64,000 nucleotides of DNA from Salinispora mooreana. Its GTDB lineage: Bacteria > Actinomycetota > Actinomycetes > Mycobacteriales > Micromonosporaceae. The stretch is from contig NZ_KB900614.1 in assembly GCF_000379065.1 (NCBI RefSeq), forward strand, positions 2,935,988-2,999,987. The letters run 5' to 3'. Both the position numbers and the translations under genes were made by a program. This document shows, piece by piece, positions 52,129-61,013 of this stretch (the stretch's first letter is position 1; every line of letters starts with the position of its first letter). The notes under the pieces are model-generated. The model made no database searches. It worked only from the letters and a program-made list of their open reading frames with translations, and was not told the origin of the DNA.

Positions 52129-53004
52129 ATGCCTGACCCGTTGCTCCGAGTCCAGTCCCAGCTCACCGACCGTGATCTCGTCCTGCTCGGCTGGCTGGCC
52201 GACCACGGAGTGCTCACCTCCTTCCAGGTCGCCGAAGCCCTCTACCCGTCGGTCGACTACGCCCAGGAACGCCTGCGGGCGCTGACGCAGAAGTTGGAGG
52301 TGGTGGAACGATTCCGGCCGCAGAAGCCCGACGGCGGCTCCTACCCCTACCACTACGTGCTGGCGCAACTCGGCGTCGAGGTCGTCGCCGCGCAGCGCGG
52401 CGACGACCTGCCGCGCAGAGACCAGGCCCGCAGAAGGCGGTGGCACCTGACGAGACGGGCGAACCTGCCGCACCTGCTCGGGGTCAACGGCTTCTTCACC
52501 GCCCTCGCCGGGCACGCCCGCACCCATCCCGGCAGCGAGCTGGCCCGCTGGTGGCCGGCGGGACGCTGCCAGCAGATGGGCGCCTTCGCCGAACCCGACG
52601 ACAACGACATCGCCGTGCGCGTCTACCAGCCGAGGTCACGGGCGGACGGACACGGCATCTGGGTCGACGGCGACCGCAGGGTGCCGTTCTTCCTGGAATA
52701 CGACCTCGGCACCGAACGGCCGCTGTCCCGCCTGGTCGACAAGATCGACGGCTACCGGGACCTCGCGCACGTCACCGGCCGCCTCTGGCCGGTGCTGTTC
52801 TGGCTACACTCCCCAGCCCGAGAGCGGCACCTGCACCAGGAGTTCGCCGCGACCGGAACCATCTACCCGGTGGCAACCGCCGTGCACACCGAGGTCACCG
52901 GCATCAACCCGGCCGAAGCCGTGTGGTGGCCGCACCGCCACCACGGGGCGCCGATGCGCCTAGCCGACCTCCCCGCCGGTAGCGGCGCTGAACAGACCAG
53001 CTGA
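52129..53004 (+). CDS. Replication-relaxation family protein
   Basis: 291 aa. QLTDRDLVLLGWLADHGVLT and AEALYPSVDYAQERLRALTQK form the N-terminal winged helix of the Replic_Relax family (PF13814). VPFFLEYDLGTERPLSRLVDK and YRDLAHVTGRLWPVLFW make the nuclease-like core (E in FFLEYD). In actinomycetes these proteins sit on plasmids and integrative elements and are linked with relaxation or initiation. First gene of the element that ends at tRNA-Ala. Confidence 0.85.
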   Translation: MPDPLLRVQSQLTDRDLVLLGWLADHGVLTSFQVAEALYPSVDYAQERLRALTQKLEVVERFRPQKPDGGSYPYHYVLAQLGVEVVAAQRGDDLPRRDQARRRRWHLTRRANLPHLLGVNGFFTALAGHARTHPGSELARWWPAGRCQQMGAFAEPDDNDIAVRVYQPRSRADGHGIWVDGDRRVPFFLEYDLGTERPLSRLVDKIDGYRDLAHVTGRLWPVLFWLHSPARERHLHQEFAATGTIYPVATAVHTEVTGINPAEAVWWPHRHHGAPMRLADLPAGSGAEQTS

Positions 53005-53424
53005 CCCCCCGCCAAGCGCCGAACCACGCACGGCGGCCGGACACGCGCGCACAGGCGGGGCGACAAGGACCGCCCCGCCGCTGACCCGACCGCCCAGGCG
53101 CGGCGAGCGGTAGCTGTCCGCGCCGGCTCCCAACGATGGAGGGCGGAAGGTACCTCTGCGCTCTCGGTGACAGCAAGCATTCGAAACTGTCAGCGGCTCT
53201 CCAGGAGCCCGTGTGAGTTGTGGCGAGTCGCTGACAATCCGAATCACTTCCCGGTGACAGCGCTCGGAGGTATCGTCCCCGCCTCCCGGACGCCAGATAC
53301 AGCGACCCGCCACGAGTCGCCTCTTCCGCATCAATCAGATCAGTCGCGCCACTCCGTGTAAGAGAGGAAACCGCATGAACGAAGGACTCCGACCCCCGCA
53401 GCTTCACATGCTTTTCGGAGGACC
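53005..53424. other. Non-coding stretch with repeated TGACA motifs
   Basis: 420 bp between the replication gene and the small gene. TGACAGC (53168-53174), TGTCAGCG (53188-53195), CGCTGACA (53229-53236, exact inverse of the previous) and TGACAGCG (53255-53262) may be iterons or regulator sites. A short ORF from 53375 (GAGAGGAAA before ATG; MNEGLRPPQLHMLFGGPWSP) is possible but unsupported. Confidence 0.4.
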
Positions 53425-53670
53425 GTGGTCACCCCGTCGTATGACGACGAAAACGCCGTCCGGAGCTATCCTGACGAACCGCATCCCGGTACCGCCACAA
53501 ATAACGGCGATGCGAAACACATCCCCACCAACAAGAAGGAAACGACGATTCCGATGCGTATCGCACGCATCGACACCATTCCCATGACCGCCGAAGACCT
53601 CGACAACGCCGCCGAAGCCCTCGCCGTCCTCCTCAACCACTTCCGGCGCGAGCACCCCGACCTCGCCTGA
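53425..53670 (+). CDS. Small protein preceding the serine recombinase
   Basis: 81 aa from GTG 53425, chosen for GGAGGA 3 nt upstream. An ATG at 53554 would leave a compact 38-aa protein (MRIARIDTIPMTAEDLDNAA then EALAVLLNHFRREHPDLA), and this helical part is clearly the conserved core. Similar short genes often precede large serine recombinases in related genomes (recalled, not checked). Possibly a recombination directionality factor; not proven. Confidence 0.45.
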   Translation: MVTPSYDDENAVRSYPDEPHPGTATNNGDAKHIPTNKKETTIPMRIARIDTIPMTAEDLDNAAEALAVLLNHFRREHPDLA

Positions 53671-53749
53671 ACCTAGCCCAACGGCGGCCCACCCGCGTGG
53701 GCCCGCCCACGGCCACCACCCCACCACCCGATCTCAGCGAAGGACCCCC

Positions 53750-56200
53750 ATGGCAGGCAATCCCACCCCCACCAGCCCACCGAAGCGGCGTGGACGACGC
53801 GCCCCCACCACCCCGCCGGAAGACTCGACCGGCCCGTGCCGGGTGTGCATCTACATCCGGCGCTCTACCGACGACGAGCACCAGCCCTTCAGCCTGCTCG
53901 CCCAACGCACCGCCCTCAAAAAGTACGTCGACAACCACCCCGGCTGGGTCATCGTCTGTGAATTCGAAGACGACGCCTCCGGCGCCACCACCGAACGCCC
54001 CGGCCTCAAGAAAGCACTCGACGCGGCGAAAGCCGGCCTCTACGACGTCCTACTCGTCTACCGAGTCGACCGATTCAGCCGCAGCCTCGCCCACTTCGTC
54101 GACCTCGCCGCCACCCTCGACGCCGCCAACGTCCGCTTCTCCTCCGCCACCGAACCCGTCGACACCGGCGGCGCCATCGGCCGCATGATGCTGCAATTCC
54201 TCGCCGTTTTCGCCGAATTCGAACGCAACATGATCATCGACCGGGTTAAAAGCGGCATGACCGCGAAAGCCAGCAAAGGCCAATGGGCCGGCGGCACCCG
54301 CCCCTACGGCTACCTCGTCGATAAAGACACCCAACGCCTCGTCCCCCACCCCGACGAGGCACCCATCCTGCGAGACATCTTCCACCTCTACACCCGCGAC
54401 CGACTCGGCACCCGCGCCATCGCCACCGACCTCAACGCCCGCGGCATCCCCAACCGCACCGGCAAACAATGGTCCGGACACACCATCAACCGGATGCTGG
54501 ACAACCCCGCCTACACCGGGGACATCGCCTACCGCGACGTCTACGTCCCCGACGCCCACAAGCCACTCATCGACCGGGACACCTTCCGCCGCGCCCAGGA
54601 CATCGCCAACGCACGAGGCGACATCCAAACCCAGCGGGCCAAGTCCGACTCGGACTACTACCTCACCGGCCTACTCACCTGCCCCCAATGCGGACAGCGC
54701 TACATCGGCACGTCCGCCAAAGGCCGGAACCGCCGCTACCGCTACTACACCTGCTTCACCCGCACCCGCTACGGCAAACACGCCACCTGCACCGCACCCC
54801 GACTCCCCGCCGACGACCTCGACCACATGATCCTGCAGGCCCTACACGACTTCTACACCACCGCCGAACCCGTCCTCGCCGCCATGATCGAACGCGCCAA
54901 CTCCCAGCACGACAGCACCACCGACGACCGACGCGCCGAACTCACCGCCATCGCCCACCAGATCACCGCCACCGAGAACGCGATCGACCGCTACCACACC
55001 GCGTTCGAGAACGGCACCATGGACGACGCCACCGCCGGACCGCGCATCCGCGAACTCCGCCACCGGCTGGCTCAACTCCACGCCCGGCACACCGAACTCG
55101 ACGCCGGCCTGACCTCGCAGCCCGAGCCTCCACCGCCTGGCACTGTCGCCCGCATCCGCGACCACCTCAGCACCATCATGACCAGCGGCAGCACCACAGA
55201 ACGCAAAGCCGCCATCGAGACCCTCATCGCCGAAGTCCAACTCACCGACCAAGGAGTCATACCCGTGTTCAAGATCCCCACAGACACGACAATGCCCCCG
55301 ACCGAAACGGACGAGGGCACCTCGAAAGAACCACCGGTTCGCACAATGGTGCGGTCGGTGGAGCCGAGGGGACTCGAACCCCTGACCCCCACACTGCCAG
55401 TGTGGTGCGCTACCAGCTGCGCCACGGCCCCCTGTGCACTACCCGGTCGCCCGGGCACGGGAGAACTATACACACGCCGGCCGGCCCGGTCAGCGCGCGG
55501 GGTGCCCTGCCGCCGCGCCGGCTCAGTTGAGCGTCACGTCCGCCGGGAAGTGCGCCACCGCCGCCATCATTCCGCCCTGCCGGCGCAGCACCATCGGCCA
55601 CAGGTCATCCGGACGATCGACGAAGGCGTCGCCGGGCAGCGCGTCCAGGACAAACCAGGAGCCCCCTGCGATCTCCTGCTCCAGCTGGCCGGAATCCCAC
55701 CCGGAGTAGCCGGCGAAGACCCGGATCCCCGCGATGCTCTCCTGCAGCTGCGCCGGGTCCGCCGTCAGGTCGAGCGTGCCGACCGCACCGGAGATCTGCT
55801 GGAAGCTCTTCATCGGGCGCAGCGGGTGGCGCATGCGCGCGAGGCAGATCGCCGAATCCGGCTGCACCGGACCCCCTTCGAAGACCACGGCCGGGTCGCG
55901 GGCCAACTCGCCCCAGTCGCCGAGCACCTCCGCCACCGGAATCTCGGTGGCCCGGTTGAGCACGACGCCCAGCGCCCCGCCCGGCTCGTGGGCGACCAGC
56001 AGCACCACGGTCCGGTCGAAGTTCGGATCTTTCAGCGTCGGGGCCGCGACCAGCAACCGCCCGGCCATCGACTCCGTCGTCTGCCCGTCGATCGCCCGCC
56101 CCTCTTCCTGCATGTCGGACATCCCGTCAGCCCGACCGTGCTCGGACAACCGGGGACACCGGTGCCAGCCGCCCCGTCAACGCCATGCCTGGCACCATAG
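53750..56200 (+). CDS. Large serine recombinase (integrase) whose frame runs into tRNA-Ala
   Basis: Catalytic domain at residues ~35-170 with nucleophile Ser in YIRRSTDDE, YDVLLVYRVDRFSRSLAHF and RMMLQFLAVFAEFERNMI. Then come the recombinase domain (GTRPYGYLVDKDTQRL ... INRMLDNPAYTGDIAYRDVY), a zinc ribbon (LLTCPQCGQRYIG ... CTAPRLP) and a coiled coil (~380-460). The normal protein would end near residue 535 (position 55357). Instead the frame passes antisense through tRNA-Ala and a chromosomal gene to 56200, adding ~280 nonsense residues. The attachment site is thus probably inside its 3' end. Confidence 0.9.
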   Translation: MAGNPTPTSPPKRRGRRAPTTPPEDSTGPCRVCIYIRRSTDDEHQPFSLLAQRTALKKYVDNHPGWVIVCEFEDDASGATTERPGLKKALDAAKAGLYDVLLVYRVDRFSRSLAHFVDLAATLDAANVRFSSATEPVDTGGAIGRMMLQFLAVFAEFERNMIIDRVKSGMTAKASKGQWAGGTRPYGYLVDKDTQRLVPHPDEAPILRDIFHLYTRDRLGTRAIATDLNARGIPNRTGKQWSGHTINRMLDNPAYTGDIAYRDVYVPDAHKPLIDRDTFRRAQDIANARGDIQTQRAKSDSDYYLTGLLTCPQCGQRYIGTSAKGRNRRYRYYTCFTRTRYGKHATCTAPRLPADDLDHMILQALHDFYTTAEPVLAAMIERANSQHDSTTDDRRAELTAIAHQITATENAIDRYHTAFENGTMDDATAGPRIRELRHRLAQLHARHTELDAGLTSQPEPPPPGTVARIRDHLSTIMTSGSTTERKAAIETLIAEVQLTDQGVIPVFKIPTDTTMPPTETDEGTSKEPPVRTMVRSVEPRGLEPLTPTLPVWCATSCATAPCALPGRPGTGELYTRRPARSARGVPCRRAGSVERHVRREVRHRRHHSALPAQHHRPQVIRTIDEGVAGQRVQDKPGAPCDLLLQLAGIPPGVAGEDPDPRDALLQLRRVRRQVERADRTGDLLEALHRAQRVAHAREADRRIRLHRTPFEDHGRVAGQLAPVAEHLRHRNLGGPVEHDAQRPARLVGDQQHHGPVEVRIFQRRGRDQQPPGHRLRRLPVDRPPLFLHVGHPVSPTVLGQPGTPVPAAPSTPCLAP
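55359..55431 (-). tRNA. tRNA-Ala (anticodon GGC), probable attachment gene
   Basis: Minus-strand cloverleaf: acceptor GGGGCCG / CGGCTCC, anticodon stem CCACA / TGTGG with loop CTGGCAG, T-arm GGGGTTCGAGTCCCC. CCA is not encoded. The 3' end faces the serine recombinase. Confidence 0.95.
55523..56122 (-). CDS. YqgE/AlgH-family protein (UPF0301)
   Basis: 199 aa from ATG 56122 (starts at 56149 or 56113 are possible). Family motifs: GRLLVAAPTLKDPNFDRTVVLL, GALGVVLNRATEIPVAEVLG, VFEGGPVQPDSAICL and FAGYSGWDSGQLEQEIAGGSW. Conserved but poorly understood cytosolic protein. It marks the start of ordinary chromosomal genes beyond the tRNA. The serine recombinase frame runs antisense through all of it. 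Confidence 0.9.
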   Translation of the reverse strand: MSDMQEEGRAIDGQTTESMAGRLLVAAPTLKDPNFDRTVVLLVAHEPGGALGVVLNRATEIPVAEVLGDWGELARDPAVVFEGGPVQPDSAICLARMRHPLRPMKSFQQISGAVGTLDLTADPAQLQESIAGIRVFAGYSGWDSGQLEQEIAGGSWFVLDALPGDAFVDRPDDLWPMVLRRQGGMMAAVAHFPADVTLN

Positions 56201-56254
56201 CCTGCTGCCGGGTCACTGGCTAAGGTCTGACGCGACAGAGACGAGGGAGGTTCG

Positions 56255-57058
56255 GTGAGTCCCACGGCAGAACTCGCGGTGATCGGCGGGTCGGGGCTGT
56301 ACGCCCTGCTCGACGGCGCCACCGAGCACATAGTCGACACCCCGTACGGGCCGCCGTCCGACGCGATCACCATCGCGGAGGTCGCGGGCCGCCGATTGGC
56401 GTTCCTGCCCCGCCACGGCCGGGATCACCGGCATCCGCCGCACCAGATCCCCTACCGGGCCAACCTGTGGGCGCTGCGCTCGCTCGGGGTCCGCCAGGTA
56501 CTCGCCCCCTGCGCGGTCGGCGGCCTCCGCCCGGAGCTGGGCCCCGGCACGTTCGTCGTGCCCGACCAGCTGATCGACCGCACCAGTGGTCGGGCGCAGA
56601 CCTACTACGACCGGGGCGCGGTGCATGTCTCCTTCGCCGACCCGTACTGCCCGGTCGGCCGGCGTACGCTGCTCGCCGCCGGTGCCGAGCGGGGCGTGCC
56701 GGCGGTCGACGGTGGGACGGTGGTGGTCGTCGAGGGTCCCCGCTTCTCCACCCGTGCCGAGTCGCGCTGGTTCACGGCCAGCGGCGGAACGGTGGTCAAC
56801 ATGACCGGCCACCCGGAGGCGGTGCTCGCCCGGGAGCTGGCCCTCTGCTATTCGTCGATCGCGCTCGTCACCGACCATGACGCGGGCGTGCCGGGCGGCG
56901 GGTCGGTCACCCAGGAGGAGGTGTTCCGGGTCTTCGGCGAGAACACCGCCCGGCTGCGGGAGCTGCTCTTCACCGCGGTGGCCAAGCTGCCGGCCGATCG
57001 GGACTGCCCCTGTGGGGCAACCCTGGAGGGCCTCACGCTTCCCTTCGCGCTGCCCTGA
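56255..57058 (+). CDS. mtnP: S-methyl-5'-thioadenosine phosphorylase-type enzyme
   Basis: 267 aa from GTG 56255 (GAGGGAGG upstream). AVIGGSGLYALL, FLPRHGRDHRHPPHQIPYRANL, VVPDQLIDRTSGR, VEGPRFSTRAES and NMTGHPEAVLARELALCYSS with TDHDAG are the MTAP/PNP-II signature. It splits methylthioadenosine with phosphate and so recycles the by-product of polyamine and SAM chemistry. Housekeeping gene here. Confidence 0.92.
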   Translation: MSPTAELAVIGGSGLYALLDGATEHIVDTPYGPPSDAITIAEVAGRRLAFLPRHGRDHRHPPHQIPYRANLWALRSLGVRQVLAPCAVGGLRPELGPGTFVVPDQLIDRTSGRAQTYYDRGAVHVSFADPYCPVGRRTLLAAGAERGVPAVDGGTVVVVEGPRFSTRAESRWFTASGGTVVNMTGHPEAVLARELALCYSSIALVTDHDAGVPGGGSVTQEEVFRVFGENTARLRELLFTAVAKLPADRDCPCGATLEGLTLPFALP

Positions 57059-57083
57059 GACCGGGCGGCCGAGCCGTCGCCGG

Positions 57084-58025
57084 TCAGTCGGTGGTGAGCC
57101 GCAGCGGCCCACCGCCGAGCACGTCGAGGACGGTCCGCTCCCCCAGCGGGGCGGTGAGCTGCACGGTCACCGGTGCGAGTAGGAGCTGCTCGGTGCAGAC
57201 ACCGGTGCTGCGGGTCACGGCGCCGCCGACCACCACGACGTCATCCTGTTCGTGCACCAGCGGGGTGAGGCCGGTGTCGCACGCACCGATGCCGAGCCGT
57301 ACGGTCAGCGTCGCGTCGTCCACGGCGCGCAGGTCCAGCGCTCCGACCAACTCCTCGGGCAGTGGCGCGGTGGGCGCGGTCGGCTCCGGCGGCACTGCGA
57401 CGGCGGTCGGGGCGACCGCGAGCCGGGCCACCGGGGCGGTCAGCTCGGCGATGGTGAACAGCCAGGCCGGGACCGCCGCCTCGCCTCGGCTGGTCCGCAC
57501 CGGCACGCTGTCCAGCTCGACGGCGGTGACGGTGAGCGGGGTGCAGGCGGTCGGCGGCGAGGTGCTCACCCCGGTGTCCGGCCCATCCGCCGGGGCTGGT
57601 GGGGTGGCCGGGTTCGTCGGCCGCCCACCGCAGGCCGGCGGGTCGCCCCGATCGAGTTCCCGGTACGCCTCGACGGCGCTGACCAGCGGCACGGTGAGGG
57701 TGTCGGAGGGGAACTGGATGGTGCCGTCTTCGGGCTGGTCCGTCGGCAGCGGAATCTGCTCTCGGTACCAGCCGGCCTGGAAGGCGGTCCGGGTTTCCGG
57801 GGTGAAGCCGGGGTCTCCGACGGTCATGGTCGGTTCCTGGAGTGGGATGTACCCGTCGCTCCAGGACGGGCCGGGCTGCCAGGCCGCGGCGACCTGAGTG
57901 GCCCGCTCGTCGAATGCCGCCTGCCGGCCGGTCGGCGCGGGGGCGCCCGTCGGTTCCGAGCCGGCCGGCGCGCAACCGGCGGCCAGCAGCAGGGTCAGAC
58001 TCAGGGGGGCGAATAATCGACGCAT
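57084..58025 (-). CDS. Secreted lipoprotein of unknown function
   Basis: 313 aa from ATG 58025; the longer frame adds nine residues. The lipobox LAAGC follows a hydrophobic signal (FAPLSLTLLLAAGC). The mature part has EPTMTVGDPGFTPETRTAFQ, long Pro/Ala linkers and a C-terminal beta-rich stretch (PVTVQLTAPLGERTVLDVLG). Four extra Cys may form disulfides. Anchored to the outer face of the membrane; no known fold recognised. Confidence 0.75.
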   Translation of the reverse strand: MRRLFAPLSLTLLLAAGCAPAGSEPTGAPAPTGRQAAFDERATQVAAAWQPGPSWSDGYIPLQEPTMTVGDPGFTPETRTAFQAGWYREQIPLPTDQPEDGTIQFPSDTLTVPLVSAVEAYRELDRGDPPACGGRPTNPATPPAPADGPDTGVSTSPPTACTPLTVTAVELDSVPVRTSRGEAAVPAWLFTIAELTAPVARLAVAPTAVAVPPEPTAPTAPLPEELVGALDLRAVDDATLTVRLGIGACDTGLTPLVHEQDDVVVVGGAVTRSTGVCTEQLLLAPVTVQLTAPLGERTVLDVLGGGPLRLTTD

Positions 58026-58144
58026 ACTCCTCCGACGTTCGCCACCATGCACCGGTTCCAGTCCACCGGCGCACTCGTCGCCGGGAGCGACGCCGGCCTG
58101 ATGGCGCCCGGCAGCACCAGGGATTCGAGGTCAGAAACGCCGGT

Positions 58145-58172
58145 GCGCCCCGGTCCGGGTGGACCGGGGCGC
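58145..58172. terminator. Terminator downstream of tmRNA
   Basis: GCGCCCCGGTCC (58145-58156), loop GGGT, GGACCGGGGCGC (58161-58172): a perfect 12-bp stem 10 bp beyond the tmRNA 3' end. Confidence 0.85.
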
Positions 58173-58182
58173 ACAGGTCAGG

Positions 58183-58558
58183 TGGTGGAGGTGCCGGGAA
58201 TCGAACCCGGGTCCTTCGCCGCCTTGTCAGGGCTTCTCCGAGCGCAGCTCGCTGTGCCTCTACTCGGCCCCTCCGATCACGCGAGCGAGTCGGTGTGACG
58301 GGCCCAGTCGCTGATTGATCTCGCCGCACGGCCCCCGCGACCGGGTCCGATTGGCCAGCCTCCTAGCTGATGCCGGCTAACTGGGTCGAAGGCACTCCCA
58401 GGCCGACAGACTTGCTACTCGCCTCAGGCGGCGAGAGCGAAGTCAGCGCGATTCTGCTTGGCGCTTATTGTTTTCCAACGAACGATTTCCGAGACGACGT
58501 TGGCTTCCTCGGCTCGCTTCCCCTGCCGCAACGTACGAAGTCGAAACCAGTCACCCCC
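58183..58558 (-). ncRNA. ssrA: Transfer-messenger RNA (tmRNA)
   Basis: 376 nt including CCA. The 5' end GGGGGTGACTGGTTTCGAC pairs with the 3' CACCTCC, and the T-arm GGTTCGATTCC is typical of tmRNA. The internal frame reads AKQNRADFALAA then stop, the proteolysis tag ending in ALAA. It rescues stalled ribosomes with SmpB, whose gene is next door. tmRNA is seen directly. Confidence 0.96.
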
Positions 58559-58641
58559 TCGACGGACCGCCCCTGTTGGCGGCACCGATAAGCCTAACGC
58601 CTGACGCAACCGGATTCATCCCGCCCCGGCCGGGCGCCGGC

Positions 58642-59121
58642 TCAGTCCTCCATCCCCTTGCCCCGCCGGCCGGCGGACCGGGCAATCTCCCGTTGCGCGT
58701 CCCGCTTGGCGAGGTCCTGCCGCTTGTCGTACGACTTCTTGCCCTTGGCGACGCCGATCTCGACCTTGGCCCAGCCGTCGGAGAAGTAGACCTGCAGCGG
58801 GACGATCGTGAGCCCGCTCTCCCGGGTCTTGCCGATCAGCCGGTCGATCTCGATGCGGTTGAGCAGTAGTTTGCGGGTGCGTCGGGGCTCGTGGTTGGTC
58901 CAGGTGCCCTGCACGTACTCCGGGATGTGCATCCCGTGCAGATACAGCTCGCCGTTGCGCTCCTGGGCGAATGCGTCAACCAGCGACGCCCGCCCCGCCC
59001 GCAGGGACTTGACCTCGGTGCCGGTCAACGCCATCCCCGCCTCGCAGGTGTCGAGGATCGAGTAGTCGTGGCGGGCCTTCCGATTGGAGGCGACGACCTT
59101 CCGCCCCTTCTCCCGTGGCAT
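58642..59121 (-). CDS. smpB: SsrA-binding protein SmpB
   Basis: 159 aa from ATG 59121 (GGGAGGTG upstream). [76 protein letters not shown] and the basic tail ([20 protein letters not shown]) are complete. It brings tmRNA to stalled ribosomes; tmRNA itself lies 80 bp downstream. Confidence 0.97.
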   Translation of the reverse strand: MPREKGRKVVASNRKARHDYSILDTCEAGMALTGTEVKSLRAGRASLVDAFAQERNGELYLHGMHIPEYVQGTWTNHEPRRTRKLLLNRIEIDRLIGKTRESGLTIVPLQVYFSDGWAKVEIGVAKGKKSYDKRQDLAKRDAQREIARSAGRRGKGMED

Positions 59122-59192
59122 CGGCGCCACCTCCCTTCCTGCCGCTGCGCGCCCCCTGGGTCGAACAGCGGCGATCATCCTACCGGAGCGCG

Positions 59193-59234
59193 AGGGCTCT
59201 CCCGCGCCGATTATTTCCGGTGCGGGAGAGCCCT
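59193..59234. terminator. Terminator downstream of ftsX
   Basis: AGGGCTCTCCCGC (59193-59205) pairs with GCGGGAGAGCCCT (59222-59234), a perfect 13-bp stem between the end of ftsX and the start of smpB. Confidence 0.8.
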
Positions 59235-59280
59235 GGCCCGACAGGCGTGCGTGGGCGATCCCACGTCCGCCCTGCGGACA

Positions 59281-60156
59281 CTAGACCCGCAGGTAGAAGC
59301 GGAGCGTGACCCAGGCGGTGATCGCGCTGATCAGGCCTCCGACGGCGGCCATCAGGGGGAAGGCCAGTAGCACCTCGCCCCAGCTGACCGGCGCGAAGAG
59401 CCCCTGGAGTGCGCTCAGCGCGTCGTCGAAGAGGAAGACCTTCAGGCCGGCGAGGGCGCCGAGGCCAAGCAGGGATCCGATCAGGCCGGCGACCACGGCC
59501 TCCAGGACGAAGGGCGCCTGGATGAACCAGTTCGACGCGCCGACGAGCTTCATGACCGCGACCTCGCGCCGCTTGCTGTAGGCGGCGACCTGGATGGTGT
59601 TGGCGACCAGGAGCAGGGCGGCGACCGCCATCGCGATCGCCGCGACGAGGGCGATGTTCTGACCGGCAGCGAAGAGTTTGAAGATCTTGTCGAGTACGCT
59701 CGACTTGTCGACCACCTGGTCGACGCCCTCGATCTCGGCGTACTGCTCCCCGATCGCTTCATACTCCTGCGGGTTCACCAGCTTCAGCCGGTACGACTCC
59801 GGCAGCACTTCTGGATCAATCGCACTGAGCAGGTCCGGGGAGTCCCGGAACATCTCCTCGAAGACCTCGTACGCCTCTTCTTTGTTGACGTACGTGACGC
59901 TCTCGATCAGCGGGTCGGCATCCAGCTCGGCCTGGATCGCTGTCTTCTGTTCCTCGGTGACCTCGGTCTCGAGGAAGATCGAGACCTCGATGTTCTCGAA
60001 GTACAGCTCCTTCATCTCGGCGACCTTGACGTAAATCAGGCCGCTCGCGCCGAGCATGGTCAGCGAGACCGCCATCGTAATGATCATTGCGATGGTCATG
60101 GTCACGTTGCGCCACAGTCCGACCATGACCTCGGACAGGACGTATTTCAAGCGCAT
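59281..60156 (-). CDS. ftsX: Cell-division membrane protein FtsX
   Basis: 291 aa, normal length. MRLKYVLSEVMVGLWRNVTM starts the first membrane helix (~20-45). An extracellular domain (~50-165, SIFLETEVTEEQKTAIQAEL) follows, then three more helices (~172-193, 222-245, 262-287). With FtsE it forms an ABC-like complex that activates peptidoglycan hydrolases at the septum. FtsE lies 58 bp upstream in the same operon. Confidence 0.96.
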   Translation of the reverse strand: MRLKYVLSEVMVGLWRNVTMTIAMIITMAVSLTMLGASGLIYVKVAEMKELYFENIEVSIFLETEVTEEQKTAIQAELDADPLIESVTYVNKEEAYEVFEEMFRDSPDLLSAIDPEVLPESYRLKLVNPQEYEAIGEQYAEIEGVDQVVDKSSVLDKIFKLFAAGQNIALVAAIAMAVAALLLVANTIQVAAYSKRREVAVMKLVGASNWFIQAPFVLEAVVAGLIGSLLGLGALAGLKVFLFDDALSALQGLFAPVSWGEVLLAFPLMAAVGGLISAITAWVTLRFYLRV

Positions 60157-60214
60157 CGAAGATTCCTCCGCGTCTCCGGCAGGTGGTGGTCGTCAGTCGG
60201 GTGGGAGCGCCGGC

Positions 60215-60895
60215 TCACCCGTAGACGCCGCGAGCCTGGTCGCGGACGATCCGGCCGCTCTCGATCTCGATGACCCGGCGGCGCATCTGATTCACGATGT
60301 TCGAGTCGTGGGTCACCATCACGACGGTCGTACCGGTGCGGTTGATCCGGTCCAGCAAACGCATGATCTCGATGGAGGTGTCCGGGTCGAGGTTTCCGGT
60401 CGGCTCGTCCGCGAGCAGGATCAGCGGACGGTTCACGAACGCCCGGGCGACCGCCACCCGCTGCTGCTCACCACCGGAGAGCTCCTGCGGGTAGCGGTGC
60501 TCCTTGCCACCAAGCCCGACCAGCTCCAGCACCTCCGGCACCACCCGGCGGGCAACCGCCTTGGTCTTGCCGATCACCTCGAGCGCGAACGCCACGTTCT
60601 CGTAGGCGGTGCGGTTCGGCAGCAGCCGGAAGTCCTGGAACACGCAGCCGATCGAGCGCCGGAAGGCGGGCCGCTTCCAGGAGCGCATCGACGTAACATC
60701 CTTGCCGTTCACGATGATCCGGCCCTTACTGGGCGCAACCTCGTGTAACAGCATCTTGATGATGGTGGACTTGCCGGAGCCGGACGGGCCGATGAAGAAG
60801 ACGAACTCGCCCTTCTCGATCGCGACGGACACGTTGTCGAGCGAAGGCCGGGACGCCTTCGGGTACGTCTTCGTCACTTGCTCAAGCTGAATCAC
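60215..60895 (-). CDS. ftsE: Cell-division ATP-binding protein FtsE
   Basis: 226 aa from GTG 60895 ([20 protein letters not shown]), the usual actinobacterial start. Walker [11 protein letters not shown]-loop CVFQDFRLL, signature [15 protein letters not shown], Walker [14 protein letters not shown] and the FtsE-like MVTHDSNIV. Partner of FtsX. No sign of disruption. Confidence 0.97.
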   Translation of the reverse strand: MIQLEQVTKTYPKASRPSLDNVSVAIEKGEFVFFIGPSGSGKSTIIKMLLHEVAPSKGRIIVNGKDVTSMRSWKRPAFRRSIGCVFQDFRLLPNRTAYENVAFALEVIGKTKAVARRVVPEVLELVGLGGKEHRYPQELSGGEQQRVAVARAFVNRPLILLADEPTGNLDPDTSIEIMRLLDRINRTGTTVVMVTHDSNIVNQMRRRVIEIESGRIVRDQARGVYG

Positions 60896-61013
60896 GGGTC
60901 GTGAGTCTACGCGGTGTAACCGGTACGCCAAATCCCGCGCCCCTCAATTCCGGGACACGTCATCAATCTGCCCGCACTCACGAAATTCGATGGCGCGCTA
61001 CGCCCACGATCGG

